This document shows positions 10,038 to 19,983 of a DNA stretch of 64,000 nucleotides, piece after piece. How positions within the stretch are numbered: the stretch's first letter is position 1; each line of letters begins with the position of its first letter. The DNA is from Emiliania huxleyi CCMP1516 (lineage: Eukaryota > Haptophyta > Isochrysidales > Noelaerhabdaceae), in assembly GCF_000372725.1 (NCBI RefSeq), contig NW_005200416.1, positions 111,531-175,530 of the forward strand, in the 5' to 3' direction. Position numbers and translations under genes: made by a program. Under the pieces are notes generated by a model that worked only from the letters and a program-made list of their open reading frames with translations, was not told where the DNA came from and searched no databases.

Positions 10038-10480
10038 CGAAACCACGACGACACACACCAGTCGACTCGCATCGGTTGCCTCCATGAACGGCGGAGCTAT
10101 TCTCGCGTCCACACCACACCTGGCTCCAACGTGGACACGCCCATAGCTGGGGACACTACTAGGTCACGCATGGCATCAGAAGTTTTATCTCTGGGCCCCG
10201 AAAGGCATCTCTAGCAGCGTCGTTACGCATGCGCCCTCCCCTCCTGGGCGCATACGCCTCACGTCTCGACAGAGCATAAGCCCTTGGTGTGCCACGAGAC
10301 GAGTTTTTCGCCATCGCCGCGAGCAGCAAGCCGCCCGCCGCAAACAGCCGGAGGCATCGCCGCAGCACTGTCTGCGCTGCGCTCCCGCACCCGTCGACGA
10401 AGCTCCCCCCGCGGAAGACCGCGCGTAGCGACGCCTTGTCGTTCGAGATGAGCGCGCTTGAAGCCCGCCCACCTACTGCC
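10038..10480 (-). repeat. Dispersed repeat, copy 1 (partner at 44000-44440)
   Basis: About 440 bp, inverted relative to the second copy. Shared strings include CCACACCACACCTGG-type sequence, GGGGACACTACTAGGTCACG and TCTGGGCCCCGAAAGGCAT. One frame stays open in both copies (LRAVFRGGS, GLLLAA), but there is no recognisable domain. Confidence 0.75.
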
Positions 10481-10990
10481 CCTGAGAGTTGGTTACCGAG
10501 TGGGATCAGCTCCCCCCCTTGGGATCGAAGCTTCCACGACCTCGCACCCAACACCACAGGCGGGATCAGAGAGAGACTCCGCACCGGACACCGCCCGGGC
10601 ACAGACCCCCTACCCGTCGGACAATGCCTGGACCCCTCACAGAGCGGCCCACACACAGATCACGCATCGGCAGATTTGACTCTCTCTCTCTCTCTCTCTC
10701 TCTCACTCCGTCCTCCTCGCGGCGTATCCTGGCCCCTCGAGTCTATCGAGCTCCCCTCGCGCAAGGACCACATTTCTGACTCCCACTCCGATCATTTGCC
10801 TCCAGGTCATGTTGTTGCTCAGCCAGTCCCGTGCCGACGCGCATTGTAATTCTTTTCTTTCGGAGTCTTGATTTGAGCTGCGGCAACAGCAGGTAGCAGC
10901 GCCCCAGGCCTCCTCCTCCTCCCCGGCGGCGATCGTACCATCGCCGCCGGCCGGCAGCGCGGGCACCAAGGGCGAGACTTGATATACAGC
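10481..10990. other. Intergenic region with CT microsatellite
   Basis: A CT run lies at about 10681-10705. The remainder holds no convincing exon. Confidence 0.4.
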
Positions 10991-12028
10991 ATGGGTCTGC
11001 TGGTGCGGCTGAAGCAGCTGCTCCAACGATTGCGACGGGGGTCGACGCAGGAAAAGCCCGGCACCGCAGTCAGTCTAACCATGCTCAAGCTTCGGGACGG
11101 CGCGTCGCTAATCGACACCGCCACAGTGGAACACCTTATGCAGACCAAGATGCGGCATCATCACAACGGAGACATCCTCCGGTCTGACATCTTCGAGGCG
11201 GACGCATTTAGCGCTGCTGCTACGACTGGACCCATTGTGCGCATCGAGTACTCATCCATGAGTGCGCTATCCGGCAACTACAGAATTGAAAAGTTGCTCC
11301 TCGATGACTTCGAGGCGAACTGCCACACAGCCGGCGTAGGCGACTGCAGGGGGCCATGCCTGTTCGGAACACGCGAGGAGTTCATCGGCACCATCGTATA
11401 TTCGGCGCCGGGGAACGGTGTTCGAGGCTTCGAGGCGAGATGCTGCGCAATCCTTGCGACGATCAAGCGGCGTTCTGAAGCGCGGCTGCTACAGCTCGTC
11501 AACTCGGAACAGCCTGACCCGTTTGGGATCGTCATACGAGACATCGTCTTCTCACACCCGCGGCGCTGCAGCTGCTTCTCGGCATCCAGCACCCTGGTCG
11601 TCATAAGTGTGGTGTTCGGCTCGCGAGAGCTCGAGCTGGAGGACATCGTGCCGCGCGAGGCCACGGACGCCGGCGAGGACCGAGGGAGTTCCGTCAAGTC
11701 TGCCTCGCTCCGCACCACGCCACGCGCGACAGGCCTGCACGACGCGTGGGTCGACTCCCTTCTCGAGAAGGCCCGCGCCGCGGAGATCTGGGAGGCGAAG
11801 CCAGAGGTGCTTCAGGGTGGCCTGACGTTGGGCTTCAAGCCGCGGGGTCCTCCTTCCCTCCTCCCACCGTCTTATCTGAACAGGTTCCGGGACGCACAAA
11901 GGGCGGTCGTGCGGAAAACCACGCAGCACCGCATGTCGGCCGACGACGTCTGGGTGGCCAACCAGCACGCAAGGTCGCGGAAAAGGCGGCCCTCGTCGGA
12001 GCAAAGATCGGGGCGGCACACACACTGA
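10991..12028 (+). CDS. Orphan protein, 345 aa
   Basis: A long uninterrupted frame from ATG at 10991 (MGLLVRLKQLLQRLRR). I recognise no family. The N-terminus is an amphipathic basic helix. The middle mixes hydrophobic beta-like stretches (SSTLVVISVVFGSRELELE) with cysteines (CHTAGVGDCRGPCLFG, ARCCAIL, HPRRCSCF). The C-terminus is very basic (RKTTQHR, RSRKRRPSS), which could be nuclear localisation or nucleic-acid contact. G/C third positions match the clear genes of the window, which supports coding. A TTG-started extension of four residues is possible. Nearest neighbours are repeats on both sides, so it could be a domesticated or decaying element gene. Confidence 0.5.
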   Translation: MGLLVRLKQLLQRLRRGSTQEKPGTAVSLTMLKLRDGASLIDTATVEHLMQTKMRHHHNGDILRSDIFEADAFSAAATTGPIVRIEYSSMSALSGNYRIEKLLLDDFEANCHTAGVGDCRGPCLFGTREEFIGTIVYSAPGNGVRGFEARCCAILATIKRRSEARLLQLVNSEQPDPFGIVIRDIVFSHPRRCSCFSASSTLVVISVVFGSRELELEDIVPREATDAGEDRGSSVKSASLRTTPRATGLHDAWVDSLLEKARAAEIWEAKPEVLQGGLTLGFKPRGPPSLLPPSYLNRFRDAQRAVVRKTTQHRMSADDVWVANQHARSRKRRPSSEQRSGRHTH

Positions 12029-12980
12029 CGACACGGGCGGGTCCGATTGCGGTTGAGCAGTCGAGTCGGGCCCGTGCCAGCTCCGACCCCGCGTCGTCGG
12101 CCCTAGGCAGCAGCGCCGGCCTCTCTCCGCCTCTAGTCTCGAGCCTTGCGCTTGCGTTTTAGTGTTTACCTTCCCGGTTGGGTGTCGGCCTCTAACGGCT
12201 GGTCGTTTGCCGCGCCGTGTGCGCGCCCCGGCGTGGAGTGTGCCAGTCTGTCGCCCCGGAGTGCTGCGCAACTCGCCTACGTTATGATGTATCTTACAGT
12301 ATTCCGCGCGGGGCCCCTGGGAACGGCTGACTGTGAACAGGCACTACTTCTACACAAGCCGCACACGCTTTACCCCTTACTTTGGCGGTCGTGAAGTCCG
12401 CGAGGCAAAGTCGACCGCCGCCTGCTGGCGCGGCGCCTTATGTTATTAACTTATGACCGAGGCAAAAGAGATAGCTCCGAGCGAGCAGCCAGAGTCTCGC
12501 CAACCATAGCCCTTAGCCGCCAAAGACCGCCAACCATAGCCCTTAGGCGACTTCCAATTACAAAAAAAGTAAGCAGAGTCCTCCTACGGGAATGTACGTA
12601 AGAGCCACATACAGATACACTGAGAGAGAGAGAGAGTGACAACCCCCTCTCTGCTCTCTCTTTTCTCCCAGTAAGCTAAAGTTTTTACGTACACTGAGAG
12701 AGAGAGAATTTTACAACAAAGCTCCCTCGCACAACACTGGGCACGGGACTGGCGCGCACTGGCACTAACACAGGTACACCACGGGAGCCACCTAAGCGAC
12801 TCCTGCGAGGGGAGAGAGAGAAAAACGAAGTCCACGCGCTTTGACGTGTCACGAGTTCGCGCGTCCCGAGGACCCGAGCGCTGCCGTGGAACAACATATG
12901 TGGCTGCCGAGCCACGACGCACGCTGCGGCCATGCGACGAGCTGCTGCGTTGCGACGGAATCAAATCTCACCGTAGCAGG
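12029..12980. other. Gene-poor region with GA microsatellites and dispersed repeat
   Basis: GA runs occur at about 12620 and 12703. From about 12710 to 12780 the sequence carries ATTTTACAACAAAGCTCCCTC and, inverted, the GCCAGTCCCGT/ACACAGGTACACC family also present in the 9.5-kb loop and at 19.93 kb. No gene is supported. Confidence 0.45.
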
Positions 12981-12989
12981 CGACACCTT

Positions 12990-13530
12990 TTTGCCGCCTC
13001 ACCAACTCGATACTCGTGACCCTGGCCGCCTCGGCTCCGCTCTCTTTGCACATCCGCAGCCTTGCGAAGCTAGCGCGCGGTGCTTGCTTCTTGACCCACC
13101 CCGCTCCTGCCAATGCAGAGTTTCCGCGTCGAACGTCGGTGAAGCTACCCCGAGGCCCACAGATCCGCATCATGAGGGCGGAGGCTCCTATGCACAAGAC
13201 CTTTGGGCTCGACTACATCTTCGAGCCGCTCACCGCGAGTCTGCTGCGAGGTTTCCGCGCTGTGGCGACAGGGTGCCACGCTTAACGCGCACGGATGCTT
13301 AATGCACACGCACGCACGCACGCATGCGCGCGTGCGATGGTCCGACTGACTCTTCTTGATCATGAGAGCTCTTCGCGCCTCTTAGCGCCTTGGCGCTTCG
13401 CCCTCTCGTAGGTACGAAGTCATCGCTTCGACGACGTATATTCAGTACTGGAAGACCAGCGACTGGCAGTACGCCTTTATGCGGCCCTTCGTAGAATCGT
13501 TCCAGCGGGGTGACGTGCTGCTCTTCATGG
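12990..13530 (+). CDS. Two exons of an unrecognised protein (partial)
   Basis: The first exon ends near 13245 (FGLDYIFEPLTASLL). Splicing a GC donor there (GCGAGGTTTCCGCGC) to the acceptor before GTACGAAGTCATCGC at 13412 continues in frame with YEVIASTTYIQYWKTSDWQY and FMRPFVESFQRGDVLLFM, ending at a consensus donor ATG|GTGAGA at 13530. The joined protein has dense aromatic residues and looks like a globular enzyme, but I cannot name it. The upstream end is placed only roughly, and the downstream exon is not found; it may continue into 13.6-14.6 kb. Confidence 0.35.
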
Positions 13531-13687
13531 TGAGATCCCTGGGGTCACCCGAGATCACCCGAGGCTTTCGGTCGTACAATCGGCCGGTTGCTCATCTGGT
13601 GCGGGTTTCCCGACGCTCCACGCGTTGCATGGCATCGGATGCGTGTCTCAAAGGCGCTTGAGGGCCCGCGCGACGACTCTTTCACCC

Positions 13688-13916
13688 ATGATGCCTCCAT
13701 CATCGGGGATTCTGCTCCTCACGGCGTTCGCGGCGTTCAGCTTGACAGCGCGGGATGCGCGGCTGGCCTTTGGATGCCAATTGCCAAGCGCCAAGGCGGC
13801 GGCAGTGGCATCAGCGAGGGAGACAGCAGCAGTGCTGCTGCTTCCGACGCCGGCAGGGGGGGCACCGCTCGCAAACGTCCGATGCGCGAGGCACAATCAA
13901 AACTCGGGCCGGGCAG
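13688..13916 (+). CDS. Possible first exon with signal or transit peptide
   Basis: ATG-ATG at about 13685-13690 begins a hydrophobic leader (SGILLLTAFAAFSLTA) followed by an Ala/Arg-rich segment, then a perfect donor CAG|GTACGT at about 13917. A TTTGCAG acceptor lies near 14035, but no continuing exon is certain. This suggests a separate secreted or plastid-directed product rather than the exons at 13.0-13.5 kb. Confidence 0.3.
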
Positions 13917-14117
13917 GTACGTAGAGTAGAGCGGTGCGTACAGTGACGGCATGAAGCTGTGGCATGTAGCTGGGTGTAGCATGTGTTTGTACAGTTTGGC
14001 ATGCCTTTACACCGTACCGCATGCCCTTTGCAGACGCCAGTGCCGGACTCGCATCTCAGAAAAGGGCGTCGCGGTCGGTGGCACAGCGCCCCCCATCGCA
14101 AACTTGTCGAAAAAGAC

Positions 14118-14277
14118 CGCTCTTCGGTGGCAGGACCCGCGCTCTTCGGTGGCGCGACCCGCTCTTCGGTGGCGTGAACGCGCTTTCTTTTTCAAAAGAA
14201 GATAGCGAGAGCCGGTGCGTGGACAGGATCGCTCGTCGGTGTGCTTCGGTGGCACCCGGCCGCTCTTCGGTGGTGCA
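14118..14277 (+). repeat. Cluster of GCTCTTCGGTGGC motifs
   Basis: The 13-mer GCTCTTCGGTGGC or a close variant appears five to six times in 160 bp directly before a putative start codon at 14278. Confidence 0.6.
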
Positions 14278-14598
14278 ATGTCCATCACGCTGCAGGTCTC
14301 GGTCGACCGCACCGTCGCGACAGACGTCTATGACACCGTTGTCGCTCGACAAGCGACTGACGACACACAGATCACTGCAGAGAGCATTGCAGGCGCGCCG
14401 TCGCTCGCGGTGCATGCGTTTGAGGAGCGCGACTGTGTTGACCACGACTGGCCGGGCACGAAGTGCTTTGGCGTGCTTGTACGCAACGGCGACGATGCGG
14501 CAGCGACGATGCACCTCTTTAATGCGGACGGGGAGGACACGGCCAGCTATGTGATCGCGGCACGCAGCCGCGCGGAAGAACTTGCTCTCCGCTCTTGA
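14278..14598 (+). CDS. Small orphan protein or terminal exon, 106 aa
   Basis: Begins MSITLQVSVDRT and ends at TGA after RAEELALRS. Composition is acidic with alternating polar and hydrophobic residues (KCFGVLVRNGDDAAATMHLF), suggesting a beta-rich fold. No family is recognised. It follows the GCTCTTCGGTGGC cluster. It might instead be the last exon of a gene starting at 13.0 or 13.7 kb. Confidence 0.35.
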   Translation: MSITLQVSVDRTVATDVYDTVVARQATDDTQITAESIAGAPSLAVHAFEERDCVDHDWPGTKCFGVLVRNGDDAAATMHLFNADGEDTASYVIAARSRAEELALRS

Positions 14599-15518
14599 CT
14601 CCGTGGGACGTCCGGTGTCATTTTTTCTTGTGTGTGGCACCTTGTGACTATGGGTGAGTGTTTAGGGTCACTGGGACACGTTGCTCTCCACTTTCTAGAG
14701 ACATGATCTTCGGTCGCCGGAATCCTCACGGAATCCTCAAGGTCCCGTATCCGGCCTTAGGTGCAATTGCTTTTGGAATGTTGTTCAAATTAAGACGGTT
14801 TTTGAATTCACATTGGTTGAATAATTGAATAAGACATTTGATATTAGTGTAGGTGCGTACAAGGCCGCGTGTGTCGTGAGGCCCCTTACTTGCTTCCAGC
14901 GCCCCTGTGGGTCTCCTCACAAATCCGGCGCCCGGCCTTACCAGGACTTAGGAGCCCCTTGCTTTTGGAATCCTAATTATTGATTGATTGAATGATTGTT
15001 CAAATTAGACGGACTCGCTGAATAGGGTTTGTGGAGCGACCAGACATTCCTTTGTTACGTAATTTCTCGGGATTGCTGAAGCCGTTTGGAACCAGACTAG
15101 ATTTGAGAGCAGCACAATTGAAAGATCTAGCTCCATTACTAATTAAGCCAGAGGTGGTGAGCTGGCCTTATGTGTGTGTACCTTTGGTAGGTAGGTAGAA
15201 AGGTGAAGAACAGCCAGGCTCGAACTGGACACCAACGCGGTATGGGTCACGACACCTCAGATCCAGCCCCCACGCGCCAAAGTATAAAATGAACTCGGGG
15301 GACCCCCCCCCCCCCCCCCCGACGCGGGCGGCACAAACGGGGCACGACCTCGGGAACTAGCCGGGGCAGTCGGAGAAGGGGCAACTCCGTGCACTGACGG
15401 TCGGCCGCCAGAAAACACGCCTGCGTGGATCGCGTCACACCAATCCTCGCTACCCAACGCGGCCAAAGTATATCCACCTCGAGAACCTCGAATCGAACCA
15501 AACACGCCCACCGGCCAA
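14599..15518. other. Intergenic, AT-richer stretch, then repeat and TATA-like element
   Basis: 14740-15180 is the most AT-rich part of the window and holds no gene. 15181-15260 is a copy of the GTAGGTAGG/GGCTCGAACTGG element. TATAAAATGAACTCGGGGG occurs at 15283-15301, followed by a run of about 20 C, roughly 220 bp before the next gene's start. Confidence 0.45.
15283..15301 (+). promoter_or_regulatory. TATA-like dispersed motif upstream of METTL gene
   Basis: TATAAAATGAACTCGGGG lies upstream of the ATG at 15519. Related copies are at about 37030 (+), upstream of another gene, and at about 24475 (-). Promoter function is an inference. Confidence 0.35.
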
Positions 15519-16614
15519 ATGCCCGGGGGGCACCACTCGCCAGCGGACCCGACGCGGCTGCCGGACCAGCTGTGCGCAGAGTACGCGCCGTACACCGGCG
15601 GCGGCGGCGGCGGCGGCGGCTCGGGCCTCGTGCCAGCGTACTGGGTGGAGCGGTACGAGCGCGAGGCGGGCAAGAACTGGGAACTCTTCTACCGGCGCAA
15701 CCGCGATCGCTTCTTCAAGGACCGGCACTACCTGCAGGCCGAGTGGGCGGACGAGCTCGCGCCCGACGGCGGATCCGGTGACGCGGCGGCGGCCGCAGGG
15801 GTGGCGGCAGAGGCGGCGGCAGATGCGGCAGAGGCTGCGGCAGAGGCGGCAGAGGCGGAGGAGGTGACTGCGTGCCGCGCGCAGCTGTCGCAGGCGAGCC
15901 TCGGCGGCGGCAGCGGCGTGCGCGTCCTCCTGGAGGCGGGCTGCGGCGTCGGCAACACGCTCTTCCCGCTGCTCCGCGCGATGCCGGCGCTTCTGGCCGC
16001 GCTGGCCGCACTCGCCTCAAGTTGAGTGGGACGCAGTCACGCCTACTCCAATGCACCCAGGTGCTGACCGTATACGCGCTCGACCTGTCCGCCACCGCTG
16101 TCGGCATCGTACGCTCCCACCCGCTGGCAGAGGCCGGTCGGGTCGTCGCTGCGGTCGGAGACCTGACCGAGGGCAGCTTGCCGCCCGAGCTGTCTGGCTG
16201 CGCTGCGGATGTGGCGACGCTCATGTTTGTGCTCTCCGCCATCGCGCCCTCAAAGTTCGGTGCGGCCCTGCGCGCGGTGCGGTCTGGGCTGCGGCCGGGA
16301 GGGGCCGTGCTCCTGCGGGACTACGGGGCTGGCGACGGCGCGTGCGCGCGGATGGAGGCGGGCCGCGAGGCCAAGCGGCTCGACGCCTCAGCGCCGTGGC
16401 TGGTGCGGCAGGACGGCACCCGCGCGTACTTCTTCTCGGTGGAAGCACTGCGTGAGCTGTTTGAGCGAGAAGGCTTTGAGACGCTAGAGTGCGCCTACGC
16501 GCACCGGATCACGGCCAACCGCGCCACCGGCGCGACTCTCTCGCGCACCTTTGTGACGGCGAGGTTTCGGCGGCCCGCCAGCGACGCATTGGACGCGGAA
16601 TTCAGCGCGCCGTG
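15519..16614 (+). CDS. METTL2/6/8-type SAM-dependent methyltransferase (tRNA m3C family)
   Basis: Two exons. The first starts MPGGHHSPAD and contains AYWVERYEREAGKNWELFYRRN and RFFKDRHYL, the N-terminal signature of METTL2/6/8, then an Ala/Glu insert and LEAGCGVGNTLFPLL, the SAM motif I. The second exon starts at 16061 (VLTVYALDLSATAV) and carries FVLSAI, LRPGGAVLLRDYG and VRQDGTRAYFFS, all typical of the family, ending at 16614. The best donor is GC after ...LLRAMP at about 15984; its intron starts GCGCTTCTGG, resembling the second exon's GTGCTGACC, and phase 0 is kept. Family members make 3-methylcytidine at position 32 of tRNAs, so that is the probable role. The polyAla/Glu and polyGly inserts are unusual and low complexity. 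Confidence 0.85.
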
Positions 16615-16669
16615 ATCGAAGGTAAGGTGTAAGGTAAGGTATTGGTGCCCGGAGCCCTTGCGCCTTGGA

Positions 16670-16690
16670 GCACTTGGAGTGCAGTCATTA
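16670..16690 (+). promoter_or_regulatory. CACTTGGAGTGCAGT 3' element
   Basis: About 60 bp after the METTL stop codon. The same string follows other genes (41015-41030, with a variant at 21962-21985) and occurs inverted at 47512-47534. It is a candidate 3'-end signal. Confidence 0.35.
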
Positions 16691-16694
16691 GCCT

Positions 16695-17260
16695 CATGTA
16701 TGTATGTATGTAGTAAGGTGAAGAACAGTCAGGCTCGGACTGGACACCAACGCGGTATGGGTGGACGCTAGACAGATGATGACGACACGCACGAGCGACA
16801 CACAGACACAAACAGGCTCACAAGACACACAGCCAGCGGGCTGCCACACATCCTGAGTGGGCGTACACATCACTCAGGCCACGTCCCCCCTGTCGCCCCC
16901 CCCAGCACTCCAAGGTGCCAAGAGACAAACAACAGCACAACAACACAGACAGGCGACAGGGGCGAACGTGTGAGACTAGAGCAGGCTTGCTCCGCCTCTA
17001 GCAATCTCGTCGCCGGCCGCAAGGCACGGACGAGACCGTATGTGGGGTCTTGTGAGGTGTCTATGGACGCTCTCCTCTCGGGCTACCCGCCAGCGGCTAG
17101 CCCTAACTCGCACTCATCTGGGTGACGGACAATTCATTGGATGAGCATCAGCGAGCAGAGGTGCGTGTGCTGAATCTAGATCGCACGCCGTGGCATATGA
17201 CTTGGGTAGGCGTGCGACCGCAGCGCGCCCGCCGAAGGCTCGACCGGGCGCGCGTCACAT
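16695..17260 (+). repeat. Dispersed repeat, copy 1 (partner at 55665-56230)
   Basis: About 560 bp in direct orientation, including GACACCAACGCGGTATGGGT, GCCAGCGGGCTGCCACACA, GTCGCCCCCCCCAGCACTCC and a hairpin GACTAGAGCAGG...CTCTAG. Divergence is moderate with indels. It ends about 170 bp before the MFS start. Confidence 0.8.
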
Positions 17261-17434
17261 CCAGGGGCTCTCAAAAAAGAATTTTTCTCTCCGTCTCTCG
17301 GCGCAAAAAGAATTATAGCACCGCGCTCACGCTCGATCAGGCGAAGGCCCTTAGAAGCCGTCGCCCTCGCCAGAAAGGAAGTCGTCCTCAGGCAGATGAT
17401 CGAATCCGCCACCCTCCGACGTCGATAGCGGTGC

Positions 17435-19144
17435 ATGGTTGCGATGCTGAACAAAACCATCGACACTGCGCGATTGCGCACGTTCGTGCTGCTCTGTGCC
17501 GTGATCGCCATCGACAAAGCGGACCAAATTCTGTTGCCGGCCGTGTACCTCGAGGTGTGCAACGAGTTTGGCGCCGGACCGGCAGCGCTGGGTATGGCGA
17601 CCTTTTGGCGTGGCATCGTGCAATCGATAGTTGCGCTCGCCGTTGGCCCGCTGGGCGGTCGCTACGACCGCGTGAAGCTCATCGCCATGGGCTGCGTGTT
17701 CTGGTCCGTCGCCTCTCTCTTCGTCGGCTCGGCCGCGTCCATGCACACGCTCGTGATTTCGCGGGCCTTGAACGGAGTCGGCATCGGCCTGGTCATCCCG
17801 CTGGTCTATGCCCTCGTCGCCGACCTCTGCCCCGCAAACCTGTCCGGACGCGCCTTTGGCGTCCTGAACTTTGCCAACAACGGCGGCGCCGCGCTCGGCG
17901 GCTTCCTCGCCACGCAGCTCGCCGACACCGACGGCGCCGTCGCCGGCTGGCGCCTCGTCTTCTACAGCGTGGCGGTCGTCTCTTGCGCGACGGCCGCCGT
18001 GCTGCTCTGCTTCGGCCGCGACGTGCGGCCCGCGCTGACATGCGCGACCAGCCCTAGTGCGCGACCGCCATATCCCGCCGCGGATACCGCGAAACAAACC
18101 GTCCACACCAGGGATGCGACCGGCGGCGGCCGCCTCGCGCGGCCGCCGCCCCTCTCGGCCAGGGCGGCGCTCGCCGAGGCGTGGCACGTCGCGACGGTGC
18201 CCACCTTCCTCATCGTCATACTGCAGGGCGCCGTGGGGTCGGCGCCGTGGTACTCGATGTCCTTTTTGACGCTGTACTTTGAGCTCAGGGGCCTGTCGCA
18301 CGCGGCCGCGGGCGCGACGCGCTCGCTGCTCGACACGGGCGCCATGTTCGGCAACCTGCTCGGCGGCGCCCTCAACGACCTCGCCGCGCGCCTCGCGCCG
18401 ACGCATGGCCGCGTGCTCGTCGGGCAGCTCTCCGTCTTCTCGGGGCTGCCCATCTTCCTGCTGCTCTTCTACGGCAGCGCGCCGCGCGCCGCCGCGCCGC
18501 TCATGCTGCTCGCGGGCCTGCTAGTCTCCTGGTGCGGCGGCGTGAACAACTCGATGATGGCCGAGGTCGTCGACCCCGCCCTGCGCACCACCATCTACGG
18601 CCTCGACCGCGCGCTCGAGGGGGTCGTCGCGCCCGTCGGCGGCCTCGCCGCGGGCTGGATCGCCGAGGAGTTCTTCGGCTTCGCGCAGAGCGACGGCGGC
18701 GCGTGCGGCGGCGGCAGCGGCGGGGGCGGCGGCGGTGGCAATGCCAGCAGCAGCAGCAGCAGCAGCAGCAGCCTCCACGACGGCGGCGCCGAGGACGCCG
18801 GCAACGCGAAGGCCTTGGGCGACGCGCTCGCCGTGACGATGCTCGTGCCGTGGGGGTTCTGCTTCCTCGCGTACAGCCTGCTCCACTGCACCTACGGGCG
18901 CGACAAGCGGAAGACGGAAGCGGCGCTCGCGGCGGCGCAGGCAGCGGCCGACGGCGGCGGCGGCGGCACGCTGAGCGACTCGAAAGCGAGCGACCGCAGC
19001 GCGCCTGCCGGCAGCGCTGCAGGAGGTGCTCCGGCCGGCGGCATCGAGCTGCGGGGACTGCGCGCGCACGACGCCGCGCGTCGGTCGTGGAGCGAGGTCG
19101 ATGTACCTGCTAGGGAGCGACGTACAGTAGGTGTCGTCGTGTGA
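17435..19144 (+). CDS. Major facilitator superfamily transporter, 569 aa
   Basis: Single exon from ATG at 17435. Hydrophobic segments alternate regularly from about residue 14 onward. The region around residue 85 (GGRYDRVKLIAMG) matches the conserved MFS loop between helices 2 and 3, and RALNGVGIGLVIPLVYALVA fits helix 4. There is a hydrophilic central loop (residues about 200-235) and a long C-terminal cytosolic tail with Gly-, Ser- and Ala-rich low complexity. It resembles Spinster-like or general anion-type MFS carriers in the N-terminal half; the substrate cannot be told. The Gly/Ser insert at about 425-455 (GGGSGGGGGGG then Ser-rich) lies in a loop and comes from GGC and AGC runs. Confidence 0.85.
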   Translation: MVAMLNKTIDTARLRTFVLLCAVIAIDKADQILLPAVYLEVCNEFGAGPAALGMATFWRGIVQSIVALAVGPLGGRYDRVKLIAMGCVFWSVASLFVGSAASMHTLVISRALNGVGIGLVIPLVYALVADLCPANLSGRAFGVLNFANNGGAALGGFLATQLADTDGAVAGWRLVFYSVAVVSCATAAVLLCFGRDVRPALTCATSPSARPPYPAADTAKQTVHTRDATGGGRLARPPPLSARAALAEAWHVATVPTFLIVILQGAVGSAPWYSMSFLTLYFELRGLSHAAAGATRSLLDTGAMFGNLLGGALNDLAARLAPTHGRVLVGQLSVFSGLPIFLLLFYGSAPRAAAPLMLLAGLLVSWCGGVNNSMMAEVVDPALRTTIYGLDRALEGVVAPVGGLAAGWIAEEFFGFAQSDGGACGGGSGGGGGGGNASSSSSSSSSLHDGGAEDAGNAKALGDALAVTMLVPWGFCFLAYSLLHCTYGRDKRKTEAALAAAQAAADGGGGGTLSDSKASDRSAPAGSAAGGAPAGGIELRGLRAHDAARRSWSEVDVPARERRTVGVVV

Positions 19145-19983
19145 GGGTGAGAGTGGTGAGCCACGTGCCGTCCTCCCATCCCTCCCTTGATTGTCTGTTT
19201 TCTTTGTTTCGTAAGATTCTTTCTTTCTGCATGGGGAAGGCACAACACCGGGAAAACAACTACAGTCCGAGGCACGGAACTGACGCGCACTGATCTTCGC
19301 CCACTGAGGTTGTCCGGCAGCGCGACCGTGACGAGGAAGTTCCGTTGGGAAGAGCAGCGAGCGCAGCGTCAGCGAGTCGTGAGATCTAAAAATCATGCAC
19401 TCACCGCCTCCGGTCACACACGCGAGTGGCGAGCCGACCGAGCCATGTCTCGCCCTTCGGCGACTCATGCGTGGGCGTCGCGTTGTACGCCCGCGCTTTG
19501 AGGGCAGGCTGCGCGTGGTGCGTTCGGTGCCCGTACCCCTCCTCACACGCACACGCCATGCCGCACCGCGCGCCCGCCCACCGCCCCGCCCGGGAAAGAG
19601 ACGAGGAGATGGGACAGCGAAGGAGGAGTACGAGCACGTATGGGAGGGTTCAGTAATGCGCCACGCTGCCCGGCGTCTCTCACTTTCCGGGACAGCCCCG
19701 CCCTTTTGAGGCGGGAGAGTGACGGCTACCCCGTACGCGCCTGTTGCTCTACCCCGACGCCGACCGCCCATTCTCCCCTCCTCGTTCCCCCCTCGAATGC
19801 TCCGGACCCCGACAAGCCGCCCGACGTTGGGCCTCTGCCCCGCACGCTCCCGCCCCTCTGCCCCTCACACACACCCATGCCCGACATGCACATACAAGAT
19901 TTTTTTATTTGTCCTTCCAGCCGGCTTAGGCGTGGTACCTGTGTTAGTGCCGGTGCGCGCCAGTCCCGTGTCCAGGTCCCGTT
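19145..19983. other. Intergenic region with dispersed repeat fragments
   Basis: CATCCCTCCCTTG with a TTTCTTT run (19180-19230) repeats the motif of the 9.3-kb inverted repeat. GTACCTGTGTTAGTGCCGGT lies at 19936, just before the next gene. No exon is supported. Confidence 0.45.

Noticed and set aside
9001..10119. Arg-rich frames in the inverted repeat
   Set aside because: Mirror-image copies in both arms without domains or codon bias.
10159..10656. 165-aa minus frame with LRAVFRGGS
   Set aside because: Lies in a dispersed repeat; conservation in two copies is noted, but no start, domain or full-length frame supports a gene.
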